Source of the DNA: an uncultured Alphaproteobacteria bacterium
Lineage (GTDB): Bacteria; Pseudomonadota; Alphaproteobacteria; Rhizobiales; Aestuariivirgaceae
Assembly (NCBI GenBank): GCA_945957365.1
Contig: CAMFKI010000022.1
Coordinates: forward strand, 1 to 64,000
Direction: 5' to 3'
DNA length: 64,000 bases
Part shown: piece after piece, positions 1 through 8,601 of the stretch
Numbering within the stretch: the stretch's first letter is position 1
Layout: every line of letters begins with the position of its first letter
Translations under genes and position numbers: made by a program
Notes under the pieces: model-generated
Database searches by the model: none
What the model saw: only the letters and a program-made list of their open reading frames with translations
What the model was told of the DNA's origin: nothing

Positions 1-57
1 GCCCTCATCCGCCCTTCGGGCACCTTCTCCCATTGGCTTTGCCAACGGGAGAAGGGG
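1..57. repeat. Intergenic palindromic repeat, family A
   Basis: A short palindromic element that begins ccctcatccgccc and ends in an inverted copy of cttctcccat / gggagaag. Related copies lie at 892-928, 3825-3962 and 48370-48506, all outside confident genes. It is probably a REP-type dispersed element; no function is visible. Confidence 0.75.
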
Positions 58-89
58 TTGCGGGCTGTCGGCTCACACACCCATCAAGG

Positions 90-173
90 CCGTCACCCCA
101 GCGAAAGCTGGGGCCCCGCTTTGATTCAGCATGGGCGGCCAGAAAGTGGGGTGGCAGCTCTCGTTGGCATGAC
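90..173. repeat. Intergenic palindromic repeat, family B
   Basis: It begins cgtcaccccagcgaaagctg and ends ggcatgacgg, with internal dyad symmetry. A near-copy with the same two ends is at 24339-24416, and partial copies are at 816-851 and 1383-1419. The bases from 174 to 365 hold no gene I can support. Confidence 0.75.
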
Positions 174-365
174 GGCATCGACGGGGGCACGCCGGTTGGG
201 GACTTGCGGCAGGACTGCGCAGGCTTGCCCTTCATTCGTCCGGGTTAATGGGGTCGTTGCATATCCATGAAATGGATTGCGTCGTTGCGTCTAGATAAAA
301 CTATTTGATTTTTCATGGAGAGGTCGACATCGCCCTCTGGTTAGGTTTGGAGCCCGCCGATCCCC

Positions 366-542
366 ATGAAGATGACACCAGTCATGAGAACCGCACTTCG
401 TTTGCTGAGCGCCGTCGTGGTGATTTTCGGCCTTCTGCTGATGGGGAGGGATATGCGCGTCATGACCGGAGTGGACCAGCGCCTCCTGGTGCTTCCGATT
501 ATCCCGCTCTACATCTATTTGAAGTTCTTCCGGAAGGCTTGA
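366..542 (+). CDS. Small two-helix membrane protein, 58 residues
   Basis: Not recognised. The 58-residue product has a basic start (MKMTPVMRTALR), a hydrophobic helix at about residues 11-27, a short polar loop with MRVMTGVDQR, and a second helix at about 40-54 ending in a basic KFFRKA tail. This is the pattern of a real small inner-membrane protein rather than of random GC-rich sequence. The ribosome binding site is weak (ggag about 12 bases ahead), and the second ATG at codon 7 is an alternative start. The next small membrane ORF follows 87 bases later on the same strand, so the two may be one transcript. Confidence 0.45.
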   Translation: MKMTPVMRTALRLLSAVVVIFGLLLMGRDMRVMTGVDQRLLVLPIIPLYIYLKFFRKA

Positions 543-629
543 GCGGGTGATCCGTCACGCCAATTCAAGGACAACCCGTATGTCCCGTTGGACACCGCAC
601 GTCGCTGAACCAGGCAACGGGTACATGCG

Positions 630-848
630 ATGAAGCGACGTTTGCGAGCTCCGTCCTGGGTCTACTACTTGCTCAGTTTCCTGGTGTGCATTGTCCTGTA
701 CACGATGACAGGGAGCGGCCTTCCGGGCGTGGTGGTCGGCGGTTTCATCATGTCAGTTCCATACTATCGCGCGATATCGAAGCGACGTTTGCTTGGCCAG
801 AACGAACCATGGGGAGAGAAAGCTGGATCCAGGCCTTCGCCGGGATGA
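630..848 (+). CDS. Small membrane protein whose C-terminus runs into a repeat
   Basis: Not recognised. The 72-residue product begins MKRRLRAPSWVYYLLSF and has two hydrophobic segments, at about residues 9-27 and 29-45, followed by the basic stretch YRAISKRRLL. The last dozen or so codons are read through a family B repeat (816-851), so the native C-terminus has probably been replaced or lengthened by repeat insertion. With the 58-residue membrane ORF just upstream it forms a small accessory pair. A chance ORF is possible, but two clean helices with a positive-inside start argue for a real gene. Confidence 0.45.
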   Translation: MKRRLRAPSWVYYLLSFLVCIVLYTMTGSGLPGVVVGGFIMSVPYYRAISKRRLLGQNEPWGEKAGSRPSPG

Positions 849-851
849 CGG
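816..851. repeat. Partial family B repeat overlapping an ORF end
   Basis: The sequence gagaaagctgg...ccttcgccgggatgacgg matches the ends of the family B element with a shortened middle. It supplies the stop codon of the small membrane ORF at 630-848. Confidence 0.55.
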
Positions 852-1134
852 CGATAAGAGGCAGGCACCGAGCCCCGGCGTTTGCGGACTGCCCCTTCTC
901 CCATTGCGTGCCGCAACGGGAGAAGGGACAACTGCCAGCGCTCTCCCATTCTTGGCGTCACCTCAGCGAAAGCTCGGCCACGCATTGCTGTAGCCTTCAC
1001 TCACACAAGGCAGAGCGCCGGCACTGCTGACACTACGGCGATGCCGCGTGCTGAAGGTCCCATTTGGTCAATCATCCTAACCAGATCAGACCATCGGGCG
1101 ACTCGACGGTCACAATCCGGTGACGCGAAGTGCG
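849..1134. other. Intergenic stretch with repeat remnants
   Basis: This stretch holds a family A remnant at 892-928 (cttctcccat / acgggagaag dyad) and a fragment of family B near 956-975 (gtcacctcagcgaaagct). No ORF with convincing composition or ribosome binding site was seen on either strand. A toxin gene would be expected here, downstream of the antitoxin-like gene on the minus strand, and none is present. Confidence 0.5.
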
Positions 1135-1335
1135 TCACAGCGGGCGGGTCTTGCCCGCCTTGTGGGCCGAAAGTGCCTCGTCCGCCAGACGGTCGAGACG
1201 CCCGGCCTTGGCGTCATTCTCGATCTGCTTATCCCACACGTCGGCGTGGAAGTCGGCGAACCAGCGGGCGAGTTTCGCCACTTCGCCGGGGGTGAGGCTG
1301 GCGATGTCCTGTTCGATTTTCTCGAGCTTGGTCAT
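1135..1335 (-). CDS. Orphan antitoxin-like small protein
   Basis: The 66-residue acidic helical protein starts MTKLEKIEQDIASLTPGEVA and ends with ADEALSAHKAGKTRPL. This pattern is typical of small alphaproteobacterial antitoxin-like proteins usually encoded just before a RelE/ParE-type toxin. It has the predicted amphipathic helices and the conserved Trp and Asp/Gln positions of that group (WFADF, DVWDKQIE). No toxin ORF follows it: the next 280 bases are repeat-rich and non-coding. It may be a remnant of a decayed toxin-antitoxin pair. The family assignment is from memory of such proteins and is moderate; that it is coding is more certain than its function. Confidence 0.6.
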   Translation of the reverse strand: MTKLEKIEQDIASLTPGEVAKLARWFADFHADVWDKQIENDAKAGRLDRLADEALSAHKAGKTRPL

Positions 1336-1382
1336 GCGAGGGAGGATAGCACGGATGGCGAAATGTTTCCACCGGATGGACG

Positions 1383-1419
1383 GCGGAAGCGGGGCCCCGG
1401 CTTTCGCCGGGGTGACGGG
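1383..1419. repeat. Partial family B repeat
   Basis: The sequence gcggggccccggctttcgccggggtgacgg is an inverted partial copy of the element at 90-173. It lies between uvrB and the antitoxin-like gene. Confidence 0.6.
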
Positions 1420-1473
1420 ACCAAGGGGGGTGACGGACGGGGGTGACGGGAGGAGGGGGTGGCGCGAGGCCGT

Positions 1474-3765
1474 CTACTTCCTCTTCGGCCCCCGATACGC
1501 CCGCGTCCCCGGTTTCCCCGCCGATGAACTCGCCCGGCGTTCGCCCGCCTTCGGCTGCGGCCAGCTTGCTGTTGCGTCCTTGATCTTGCTCTGGCGGGCG
1601 GTGGGGTCGTCGATGACGGCCAGTTCCACGGCCTTCAGGCGCTTCACCTCGTCGCGGAGTCTGGCGGCTTCCTCGAATTCCAAATTCGCGGCGGCTTCGC
1701 GCATTTTCTTTTCGAGGTCGGCCAGGACCTTTTCGAGGTTGTGGCCGATGAGGGGGCCGTCCTCCAGGAGGCCCGCGTCGGCGCGGACGTGGTCGCGTTC
1801 GTAGACGCTCTTCAGGATGTCGCCGATGTTCTTGCGCACCGATTGCGGCGTGATGCCGTTGGCCTCGTTGTAGGCAACCTGCTTCTCGCGGCGGCGGTCG
1901 GTCTCCGCGATGGCGCGTTCCATCGAGCCGGTGACCTGGTCGGCATAGAGGATCACCCGGCCGTCGACGTTGCGGGCGGCGCGGCCGATGGTCTGGACCA
2001 GCGAGGTTTCCGAGCGCAGGAAGCCTTCCTTGTCGGCATCGAGGATGGCGACGAGGGCGCATTCCGGAATGTCCAGGCCCTCGCGCAGCAGGTTGATGCC
2101 GATCAGCACGTCGAAGGCGCCCAGCCTGAGGTCACGGATGATCTCGATGCGCTCCAGCGTGTCGATGTCGGAGTGCATGTAGCGGACACGGATGCCCTGC
2201 TCGTGCATGTATTCCGTGAGGTCCTCGGCCATGCGCTTCGTCAGCGTGGTGACGAGGACGCGGTAGCCCTTCAGCGCCACCTCCTTGCACTCGGCCACGA
2301 GATCGTCCACCTGGGTCTTGACCGGGCGGATGAAGACCGGCGGATCGATGAGGCCCGTCGGGCGGATGACCTGCTCGGCGAAGACGCCGCCGGTCTGGTT
2401 CAGCTCCCACTTGCCCGGCGTGGCCGAGACGCAGACGGTCTGCGGGCGCATCGCGTCCCACTCCTCGAAGCGCAGGGGACGGTTGTCGATGCAGGAGGGC
2501 AGGCGGAAGCCATATTCGGCCAGCGTGGCCTTGCGGTTGAAGTCGCCGCGGAACATGCCGCCGATCTGCGGGATGGTGACATGGCTCTCGTCGATGAAGA
2601 CCAGCGCGTTGTCAGGGAGATATTCGAACAGGGTGGGCGGCGGCTCGCCGGGCTTGCGTCCGGTGAGGTAGCGCGAATAGTTCTCGATGCCCGCGCAGCT
2701 GCCCGTCGCCATCATCATCTCGATGTCGAACATGGTGCGCTGCTCGAGGCGCTGGGCCTCGAGCAGGCGGCCGGCGCTGTTGAACTCCTGCAGGCGGATG
2801 CGCAGGTCGTTCTTGATGCGGCTCACCGCCTGTTCCAGCGTCGGCTTGGGCGTCACGTAATGCGAATTGGAATAGACCTTGATCTGCTCCAGCTCCGCCG
2901 CCTTCTGGCCGGTCAGGGGATCGAACTCGGAGATCGACTCGACCTCGTCGCCGAACAGCGAGATGCGCCAGGCGCGGTCCTCGAAGTGGGAGGGGAAGAG
3001 CTCGATCGTATCGCCGCGCACCCGGAAAGTGCCGCGCACGAAGTTCCCGTCATTGCGCTTGTAGTGCAGCGCCACGAGATCGGCCAAGAGCTGGCGCTGG
3101 GGCGTGCGGTCGCCCTTCTTCAGCTGGAAGGCCATGGCGGAATAGGTCTCGACGTCGCCGATGCCGTAGATGCAGGAGACCGAGGCCACCACGATCACGT
3201 CGTCGCGCTCCAGCAGCGAGCGCGTGGCCGAGTGGCGCATGCGGTCGATCTGCTCGTTGATGGCGGATTCCTTCTCGATGTAGGTGTCGCTGCGCGCCAC
3301 ATAGGCTTCCGGCGTGTAGTAGTCGTAGTAGGAGACGAAATACTCGACCGCGTTGTCCGGGAAGAAGCTCTGGAACTCGCCATAGAGCTGGGCGGCGAGC
3401 GTCTTGTTGGGGGCGAGGATCAGGGCCGGACGCTGGGTGGCCTCGATCACCTTGGCCACGGTGAAGGTCTTGCCCGAGCCGGTGACGCCCAAGAGCACCT
3501 GGTCGCGCTCCAGCCCCTTCACGCCGTCGACCAGTTCCTTGATGGCGGTGGGCTGGTCGCCCTGCGGCTCGAATTCCGAGACGACCTTCAGGGGCCGTCC
3601 GCCGTCCGACTTCGGCGGCTTCGGCGGCTTGACGGGGGTGAAGCTCGACAGCGGCACGAATTCCGGCCGCAGGGGGCCGAGCCCCTCGGTGACGGACTCG
3701 GACGAGTCGAGATCGAACGGCTGCGGGGCTTCCGCGAATCCGCCTTCCTGGCGTGAATGTCCCAT
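1474..3765 (-). CDS. uvrB: Excinuclease ABC subunit B
   Basis: UvrB is the damage-verification helicase of nucleotide excision repair; it is loaded by UvrA and recruits UvrC. Seen here are the Walker A motif GVTGSGKT (about residue 93 from the chosen start), the damage-probing beta-hairpin [10 protein letters not shown], the DESH helicase motif, the [10 protein letters not shown] motif, and a C-terminal UVR helix pair ([20 protein letters not shown]) that contacts UvrC. The 763-residue length includes about 50 extra N-terminal residues before the usual start of the fold, followed by a basic C-terminal tail; such extensions are common in Alphaproteobacteria. The start at MGHSRQEGG is chosen because the longer frame begins inside a dispersed repeat; no strong ribosome binding site is seen there. 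Confidence 0.97.
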   Translation of the reverse strand: MGHSRQEGGFAEAPQPFDLDSSESVTEGLGPLRPEFVPLSSFTPVKPPKPPKSDGGRPLKVVSEFEPQGDQPTAIKELVDGVKGLERDQVLLGVTGSGKTFTVAKVIEATQRPALILAPNKTLAAQLYGEFQSFFPDNAVEYFVSYYDYYTPEAYVARSDTYIEKESAINEQIDRMRHSATRSLLERDDVIVVASVSCIYGIGDVETYSAMAFQLKKGDRTPQRQLLADLVALHYKRNDGNFVRGTFRVRGDTIELFPSHFEDRAWRISLFGDEVESISEFDPLTGQKAAELEQIKVYSNSHYVTPKPTLEQAVSRIKNDLRIRLQEFNSAGRLLEAQRLEQRTMFDIEMMMATGSCAGIENYSRYLTGRKPGEPPPTLFEYLPDNALVFIDESHVTIPQIGGMFRGDFNRKATLAEYGFRLPSCIDNRPLRFEEWDAMRPQTVCVSATPGKWELNQTGGVFAEQVIRPTGLIDPPVFIRPVKTQVDDLVAECKEVALKGYRVLVTTLTKRMAEDLTEYMHEQGIRVRYMHSDIDTLERIEIIRDLRLGAFDVLIGINLLREGLDIPECALVAILDADKEGFLRSETSLVQTIGRAARNVDGRVILYADQVTGSMERAIAETDRRREKQVAYNEANGITPQSVRKNIGDILKSVYERDHVRADAGLLEDGPLIGHNLEKVLADLEKKMREAAANLEFEEAARLRDEVKRLKAVELAVIDDPTARQSKIKDATASWPQPKAGERRASSSAGKPGTRAYRGPKRK

Positions 3766-3824
3766 GATGGGGGGAATATAGGGCGGGGAAGGGGAGTGGG
3801 GAAGGGTTGAGACTCGCGGAAAGT

Positions 3825-3962
3825 GGCCCTCATCCGCCCTGTCGGGCACCTTCTCCCATCCCTGCGGGACGGGAGAAGGATTCGTGGTGAGATCGTGCAG
3901 CGAGTCCTTCTCCCGTCGGCGCAGCCGATGGGAGAAGGTGCCCGAAGGGCGGATGAGGGCCC
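3825..3962. repeat. Composite inverted pair of family A repeats
   Basis: Two family A copies face each other: ggccctcatccgccct at the left end and agggcggatgagggcc at the right, with internal cttctcccat / gggagaagg dyads. The same arrangement and almost the same length recur at 48370-48506. Both copies lie just downstream of minus-strand genes, so they may also act as RNA hairpins at transcript ends. Confidence 0.8.
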
Positions 3963-3967
3963 TTTCC

Positions 3968-4489
3968 CTAGCGCTTCGCCCGCGCGCTCCCCTGGTCTTG
4001 GCGCTCCAGATATTCCGCCGTGAGCGGGTCGATGTTGGAGGAGAGCCACTGCGCCATGTCCTCTTCCTCGCGCAGGTTCTCGCGGAGGATGCGGGTGGTT
4101 TCGATGTCGCCCAGCGCCGCGGCGGCGGCGATCAGGATGCGGTAGGACCCGATTTCGTAATGCTCGAAGGTATAGCCGGCGAGCAGGCCCTTCACCACCT
4201 CGTCGCCGGCCATGCTGCCCAGCAGGCCCTGGGCCATGGTGGTGAGGCTCGCCACCGTGTCCTTGACCGCCGAGGCCGAACCGCCGCGGCGGCCGATGGC
4301 CTCCTCCAGCCGCTGCGACTGGTGCTGGGTTTCCTTCAGGTGCTGGGCGATGCGCTTTCGCAGGTGCGGATAATGCTCGATGCGGCTCTCCATGCCGGTG
4401 AGCATGGTTTCGGCCTGCCGCTCCATGGCATGCGCGTCGCGCAGCCACTGCATCAGGTGTCGATCGGTCTCGCTGCGGTCGTCCGCCAT
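3968..4489 (-). CDS. Ferritin-like DUF892 (YciE-type) stress protein
   Basis: A 173-residue four-helix-bundle protein of the YciE/DUF892 family, which belongs to the ferritin-like superfamily and is usually stress-induced. Candidate di-iron ligands are seen in helices carrying [32 protein letters not shown] and [11 protein letters not shown]. The start at MADDRSET is set by a GGAGG placed nine bases upstream; the ATG three codons earlier directly abuts that GGAGG and is unlikely. An EcfG-type promoter lies upstream (4517-4542), which places the gene in the general stress response. It is divergent from the secreted protein at 4585. Confidence 0.88.
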   Translation of the reverse strand: MADDRSETDRHLMQWLRDAHAMERQAETMLTGMESRIEHYPHLRKRIAQHLKETQHQSQRLEEAIGRRGGSASAVKDTVASLTTMAQGLLGSMAGDEVVKGLLAGYTFEHYEIGSYRILIAAAAALGDIETTRILRENLREEEDMAQWLSSNIDPLTAEYLERQDQGSARAKR

Positions 4490-4516
4490 GCCACTCATCC
4501 TCCGGTTTCGGAGCGC

Positions 4517-4542
4517 AACGGCCTCGTCTCCGCAATGGTTCC
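4517..4542 (-). promoter_or_regulatory. General-stress (EcfG) type promoter for the DUF892 gene
   Basis: On the minus strand, GGAAC (4542-4538) is followed by 17 bases and CGTT (4520-4517). GGAAC-N16/17-CGTT is the known consensus of the alphaproteobacterial general stress sigma factor EcfG. Transcription would begin near 4510, about 20 bases ahead of the start codon. A second match sits at 22371-22396. Confidence 0.75.
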
Positions 4543-4584
4543 GGCAATAGCCAAAGCCTGCAGCTTCTGGCATGAGTGCCGGCC

Positions 4585-5472
4585 ATGAAGCATCTCCTCT
4601 CCGCGGCAGCCGGCCTGCTGCTGTTCGCGGCACCCGCCCTGGCCGACGCCACGCTGGTGCCCGCCGCCTCGGCGCTGGCCGAACTGCGCGCCGCCTATGG
4701 CAAGCAGATCGACGTGCATTTCTCCGACGGCTTCGCGCATGACCGGCTGGCCAAGCCCGACGTCGACGGCGTCATCGTCTATGGCCTCACCAAAGACAAG
4801 CTCTGCCTCTATGGACAGGGCAAGGGGCTCGAGGCCACGGCGCCGGGCCTGTCGGCCTTCGCCTCGCCCGATGGCGGCGGCGACATCTGCGTGCCGCTGG
4901 CCGATGTCAGCGTGCGGGTGCCGGAGCATGAGCCGGTCGACGGCGCTTCGCCCGTGCCGTTCTATGCAACCGACCGGCTGGCCTGCAACTGGGTGTGGCG
5001 GCAGGGCCGCGACCTCGGACTGTGGACGGAAACCTGCAAGTTCGACACCGGGCTGTGGGACGTCGTCTACGACGCCGCGAAAAACACCTTCGCGCTGCGC
5101 GTCAATGCGGGCGAACCCTATACCGTGCTGCAGGAATTCGAGCAGCAGGGCGGCGCACCGGCACTGCTCTCCCGGCTCAAGCAGCAGGGCCTGGTGTTCG
5201 ACAAGGCCGAATGCGTGATGGCAACGGCGACCGACCAGCCGGCGCCCGAAGGCTGGACCGCCTGGCAGGTGATGCCCACCGGCAAGCTCAAGGAGGAATT
5301 CGACAAGGAAGTACAGGTGCAGGTGCCGGAACCACCCTGCGGCAAGCTGGGTTATGACGCCGATTCGATCGGCTTCTTCATGGTGAAGGACGATCACCCC
5401 GACCGCGTGCTCTACGCCAATCTGGGCCAGGACGGCACCATGATCGACCTCTCCTCCATCCGCTTCAAGTAA
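4585..5472 (+). CDS. Secreted protein of unknown function
   Basis: Not recognised. The product is 295 residues with a clear Sec signal peptide (MKHLLSAAAGLLLFAAPALA, cut before DATL), so the mature part is probably periplasmic. It holds several cysteines (for example KLCLY, DICVPL, LACNWVW, ETCKF, AECVM, PPCGK), enough for disulfides, and many Trp/Tyr residues, suggesting a beta-rich globular fold. The start is placed at the ATG that opens the signal peptide; the GTG three codons earlier is less likely. It is followed after 14 bases by the DUF486 gene, so the two and rlmJ may be co-transcribed. Confidence 0.8.
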   Translation: MKHLLSAAAGLLLFAAPALADATLVPAASALAELRAAYGKQIDVHFSDGFAHDRLAKPDVDGVIVYGLTKDKLCLYGQGKGLEATAPGLSAFASPDGGGDICVPLADVSVRVPEHEPVDGASPVPFYATDRLACNWVWRQGRDLGLWTETCKFDTGLWDVVYDAAKNTFALRVNAGEPYTVLQEFEQQGGAPALLSRLKQQGLVFDKAECVMATATDQPAPEGWTAWQVMPTGKLKEEFDKEVQVQVPEPPCGKLGYDADSIGFFMVKDDHPDRVLYANLGQDGTMIDLSSIRFK

Positions 5473-5486
5473 CCGGAACCCGCAAC

Positions 5487-5837
5487 ATGCCTTCGCTGAT
5501 GTCGCCTTACGTGCTGCCCATCCTGATGCTCATCGCATCCAACGTGTTCATGACCTTCGCCTGGTACGGCCACCTGCATTACACCAACAAGCCCCTGTGG
5601 ATGGCGGTGATGGCGAGCTGGGGCATCGCGCTGTTCGAATACTGGCTGGCCGTGCCGGCCAACCGCATCGGCTACCAGGTGTATAACGCCGCCGAACTCA
5701 AAACCATGCAGGAGGTCATCACCTTCATCGTGTTCTCGGTGTTCTCGGTGTTCTACCTGGGCCAGGCGATCACCATCAACCACGTGATCGGCTTCGCGCT
5801 GATCTGTGCCGGCGCCTTCTTCGTCTTCCGCGCATGA
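5487..5837 (+). CDS. DUF486 (DMT-like) four-helix membrane protein
   Basis: A 116-residue inner-membrane protein with four predicted helices (about residues 6-25, 37-55, 72-91 and 95-114). The motifs NVFMTFAWYGHL and KPLWMAVMASWGIALFEYW, and the NRIGY loop, are characteristic of the DUF486 family, which resembles half of a drug/metabolite transporter and probably works as a dimer. The substrate is unknown. Its stop overlaps the rlmJ start by four bases (ATGA), so the two are translationally coupled. Confidence 0.9.
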   Translation: MPSLMSPYVLPILMLIASNVFMTFAWYGHLHYTNKPLWMAVMASWGIALFEYWLAVPANRIGYQVYNAAELKTMQEVITFIVFSVFSVFYLGQAITINHVIGFALICAGAFFVFRA

Positions 5838-6682
5838 ACTACCGCCACGCCTACCACGCGGGGAACCACGCCGACGTGCTGAAGCACGCCGTGCTGGCGC
5901 GCCTCATGGAACACATGAAGAAGAAGGAGAAGCCGTTCCGCGTGGTCGACGCGCATGCCGGGATCGGGGTCTACGACCTCGGCGGCATCGAGGCGGGCAA
6001 GACCGGCGAATGGGAAGGCGGCATCGGCAGGCTGGCGGAACCTTTCAGTCCGGATGTCGAGGCGCTGCTCGCCCCCTATCGCGCGGTGATCGCGGCGCTC
6101 AACCCGGGGGGCGGGCTGCGGCATTACCCGGGCTCGCCCGAACTCGCACTCCGGCTGATGCGCGCCAATGACCGGCTGATCGCCAACGAGCTTCATCCGC
6201 AGGACGCCGTGGCGCTGGAGCGGCAATATCTCCACGACCCGCGCTGCGACGTGACGTCGATGGACGCCGAGACCTGCCTCAAGGCGAAGCTCCCGCCGCC
6301 GGAGCGCCGCGGCGTGATCCTCGTCGATCCGCCCTACGAGGTGAAGAACGAGGCCGAGCGCGCGGTGCGCATGCTGGAGCAGGGCGTGCGCCGCTTCGCC
6401 CAGGGCGTGTTCGTGGTGTGGTATCCGATGAAGGCGGACGCGACCGCCGAGACGGTGCTCTCGGGCGCGCGCGACATCGGGCTTCCGGGCACGCTGAAGG
6501 TCGAGCTGCGGGTGCGCGAGGCCTTCAGCGGCGGCGGGCTGGCCGGATCCGGCCTCGTCATCCTCAACGCGCCGTGGAAATTCGACTTGGAGTTGAAGCC
6601 GCTGGTCGCCGCGCTGGCGGCGCGGCTTGGCATCGGCAGCTGGGGCCGGGGCGAGGTCAGCTGGATTAATTTTCCTACTTGA
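5834..6682 (+). CDS. rlmJ: 23S rRNA (adenine-2030-N6)-methyltransferase RlmJ
   Basis: RlmJ uses S-adenosylmethionine to methylate A2030 of 23S rRNA on N6. The 282-residue protein starts with the hallmark MNYRHAYHAGNHADVLKHA, which includes the two conserved histidines. It continues with the SAM-binding DAHAGIGVYDL and the catalytic DPPYE motif near residue 165, and has the family's usual length. It overlaps the DUF486 gene by four bases. The product is cytoplasmic and non-essential in known bacteria. Confidence 0.96.
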   Translation: MNYRHAYHAGNHADVLKHAVLARLMEHMKKKEKPFRVVDAHAGIGVYDLGGIEAGKTGEWEGGIGRLAEPFSPDVEALLAPYRAVIAALNPGGGLRHYPGSPELALRLMRANDRLIANELHPQDAVALERQYLHDPRCDVTSMDAETCLKAKLPPPERRGVILVDPPYEVKNEAERAVRMLEQGVRRFAQGVFVVWYPMKADATAETVLSGARDIGLPGTLKVELRVREAFSGGGLAGSGLVILNAPWKFDLELKPLVAALAARLGIGSWGRGEVSWINFPT

Positions 6683-6822
6683 GATTGACGAGCCCGCCAT
6701 GATCCTGTGGACGAGGTCGCCCTCGGGGGCAACATCGCCCTATGTCGATGGCCGTCGCCGTGCTTATTTGCCTGCCATAGCCAGGCCATCGGAGAATGGC
6801 CCGTTCCAGGGGTGAGTGACTG

Positions 6823-8517
6823 ATGGCGAAGCGGCCGACCTATCTGCAGTTTGCGAACGACGAAACGCCGCCGCCCCTGTCCACCGCCATCCTGGCCTTC
6901 CAGCATTCGGCCATCGTGCTCATCAACCTGGTCTATGTGGTCATCATCACCAAGGGCCTGAACCTGTCTGCAGCCGATCAGTTCGCTATGCTGTCGACCA
7001 CGCTTCTGGCCTGCGGCGCGGGCACGCTGCTGCAGGCGCGCTTCGGCTCGAAACTTCTCATCGTGTTCCATCCCAACCCGATCTACATTCCGCTCGCCAT
7101 CGCGGCGGGACTTACGCAGGGGCCGGGCGGCATCGCCGTCCTGATGCTGTCGGCCGGCATCGTGCAATTCATCTTCGGCTCGGTGGTACGCCGCCTGCGG
7201 GTGTTCTTTCCCCCGGAAGTCTGCGGCGTCGTGGTCATCATGCTCGGCGTCTCCCTGTTGCCCGGCACGCTGCGCGGCATCGTGACCCAGTCGGCCGACA
7301 AGACCCTGCTGCAGGTGGAGCCGGCGGGCCTTGCCGTGGCGCTCGCAACGCTCGCGGTGGCGTCGGCGGGCTCGGTCTGGCTCAAGGGCATGGCGCGCTT
7401 CTTCTCGCTGCTGCTGGGCTGTGTCGCCGGGATGATCGTCGCCTATGCGCTCGGCATCTGGCAGTTCGGCGAGAGCAAGACGGCGCTCGACGTTCCGGCC
7501 TTCGCGCTGCCCTCGATCCATCTGCCGGGCTTCAGTTTCAACATCGGCCTCGTCTATCTCGCGGTGGTGGCCGCGCTCGTCAACGTCGTCGACGAGCTTG
7601 GCGTCCTGATCGGCACCGAGAGGCTGGACGACGCCGACTGGCGCCGTCCCGACTTCAGGAAGATGTCGCTGGGCCTCCAGGCCTCGGGACTGTTCACGGC
7701 GATCTCGGGCGTGCTCGGCGGCACGGCCATGGGAATGTCGTCCGCGAACCTGAGCCTCGCCTATGCCACGGGCGTCACGTCGCGCGTGGTGGCCATGGCG
7801 GCGGGCGCCATCCTCATCGGCGTCACCTTCATGCCGCTGGTGCTCAAGCACGTCCTGTCGCTGCCCGATGCCGTGGTGGCGGGAATCCTCTTCTATGCGG
7901 CGTGCTATTTCATCGTGTCCGGCGCCGAGCTGGCGCTGTCGCGAATGCTGTCACCGCGGCGCGCGCTGGTCATCGGGCTGTCCGTGGGGGCAGGCGTCCT
8001 GCTGCAGTCGGCACCCGCGCTCACCACCCACTTTGCCGGAACCTCCGTCGAACATGTGCTGGCGCCGATGACCTTCGCCACCATCGTTGCCATCGTGCTC
8101 AACATGCTCATGCGCATCGGCATCCGCCAGACCGAGACCATGACCTTCGCGCGCCCGGATGCGGGCGAGGACGCCGACGAGATCTTCAACACGCTGGGCG
8201 AGCGCTGGGGCATGCACCGCCAGACCGGCGCGCGAGCCGCCGCCGCGATGAGCGAAATGCGCGACCTTCTGGCCACCGTCGCCACAGGCCCTGTCGCCTG
8301 CACCGTCACCTACAACGAGCTCGTGCTCACGATGCGGTTCGCCTACGAGGGCCAGCCGATCGCGCTGCCGAGCGCGGCGCCAACCATGGACGATCTCGCG
8401 GACAAGCCTGATGGCGTGGCGCAAATGGCAGGCTGGATCGTCCGGCGGATGTCGGACTATTCCAGCGTCGACCAGGTCGGAGGCAGGCAGCGGGTGCAGC
8501 TTGCCTTCGAGTGCTGA
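6823..8517 (+). CDS. NCS2-family xanthine/uracil-type permease with C-terminal extension
   Basis: A 564-residue permease of the nucleobase:cation symporter-2 family, with about a dozen hydrophobic helices up to residue 430 (QHSAIVLINLVYVV, GVSLLPGTLRGIV, GVLGGTAMGMSSANLS). The substrate is likely a purine or pyrimidine base but cannot be fixed from sequence. NCS2 proteins are usually 430-490 residues; here about 120 further soluble residues follow the last helix, beginning near RQTETMTFARPDAGEDADE and ending VGGRQRVQLAFEC. This cytosolic tail is not part of the classic fold and may be regulatory. The gene stands alone and is convergent with the TPR gene. The start has only a weak ribosome binding site. 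Confidence 0.88.
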   Translation: MAKRPTYLQFANDETPPPLSTAILAFQHSAIVLINLVYVVIITKGLNLSAADQFAMLSTTLLACGAGTLLQARFGSKLLIVFHPNPIYIPLAIAAGLTQGPGGIAVLMLSAGIVQFIFGSVVRRLRVFFPPEVCGVVVIMLGVSLLPGTLRGIVTQSADKTLLQVEPAGLAVALATLAVASAGSVWLKGMARFFSLLLGCVAGMIVAYALGIWQFGESKTALDVPAFALPSIHLPGFSFNIGLVYLAVVAALVNVVDELGVLIGTERLDDADWRRPDFRKMSLGLQASGLFTAISGVLGGTAMGMSSANLSLAYATGVTSRVVAMAAGAILIGVTFMPLVLKHVLSLPDAVVAGILFYAACYFIVSGAELALSRMLSPRRALVIGLSVGAGVLLQSAPALTTHFAGTSVEHVLAPMTFATIVAIVLNMLMRIGIRQTETMTFARPDAGEDADEIFNTLGERWGMHRQTGARAAAAMSEMRDLLATVATGPVACTVTYNELVLTMRFAYEGQPIALPSAAPTMDDLADKPDGVAQMAGWIVRRMSDYSSVDQVGGRQRVQLAFEC

Positions 8518-8601
8518 CGTGCACCGGCCGGCGCCTCCGACGTGGCATCGCCGGGCGCTGCGCCCGGCGATGTTCGAGGTTGGACGGGTAAGGCGGATCC
8601 G

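Noticed and set aside
1741..3756. A 671-codon plus-strand ORF across uvrB
   Set aside because: Antisense shadow of uvrB, with Val/Ala/Gly-Asp-rich composition typical of reverse-frame reading.
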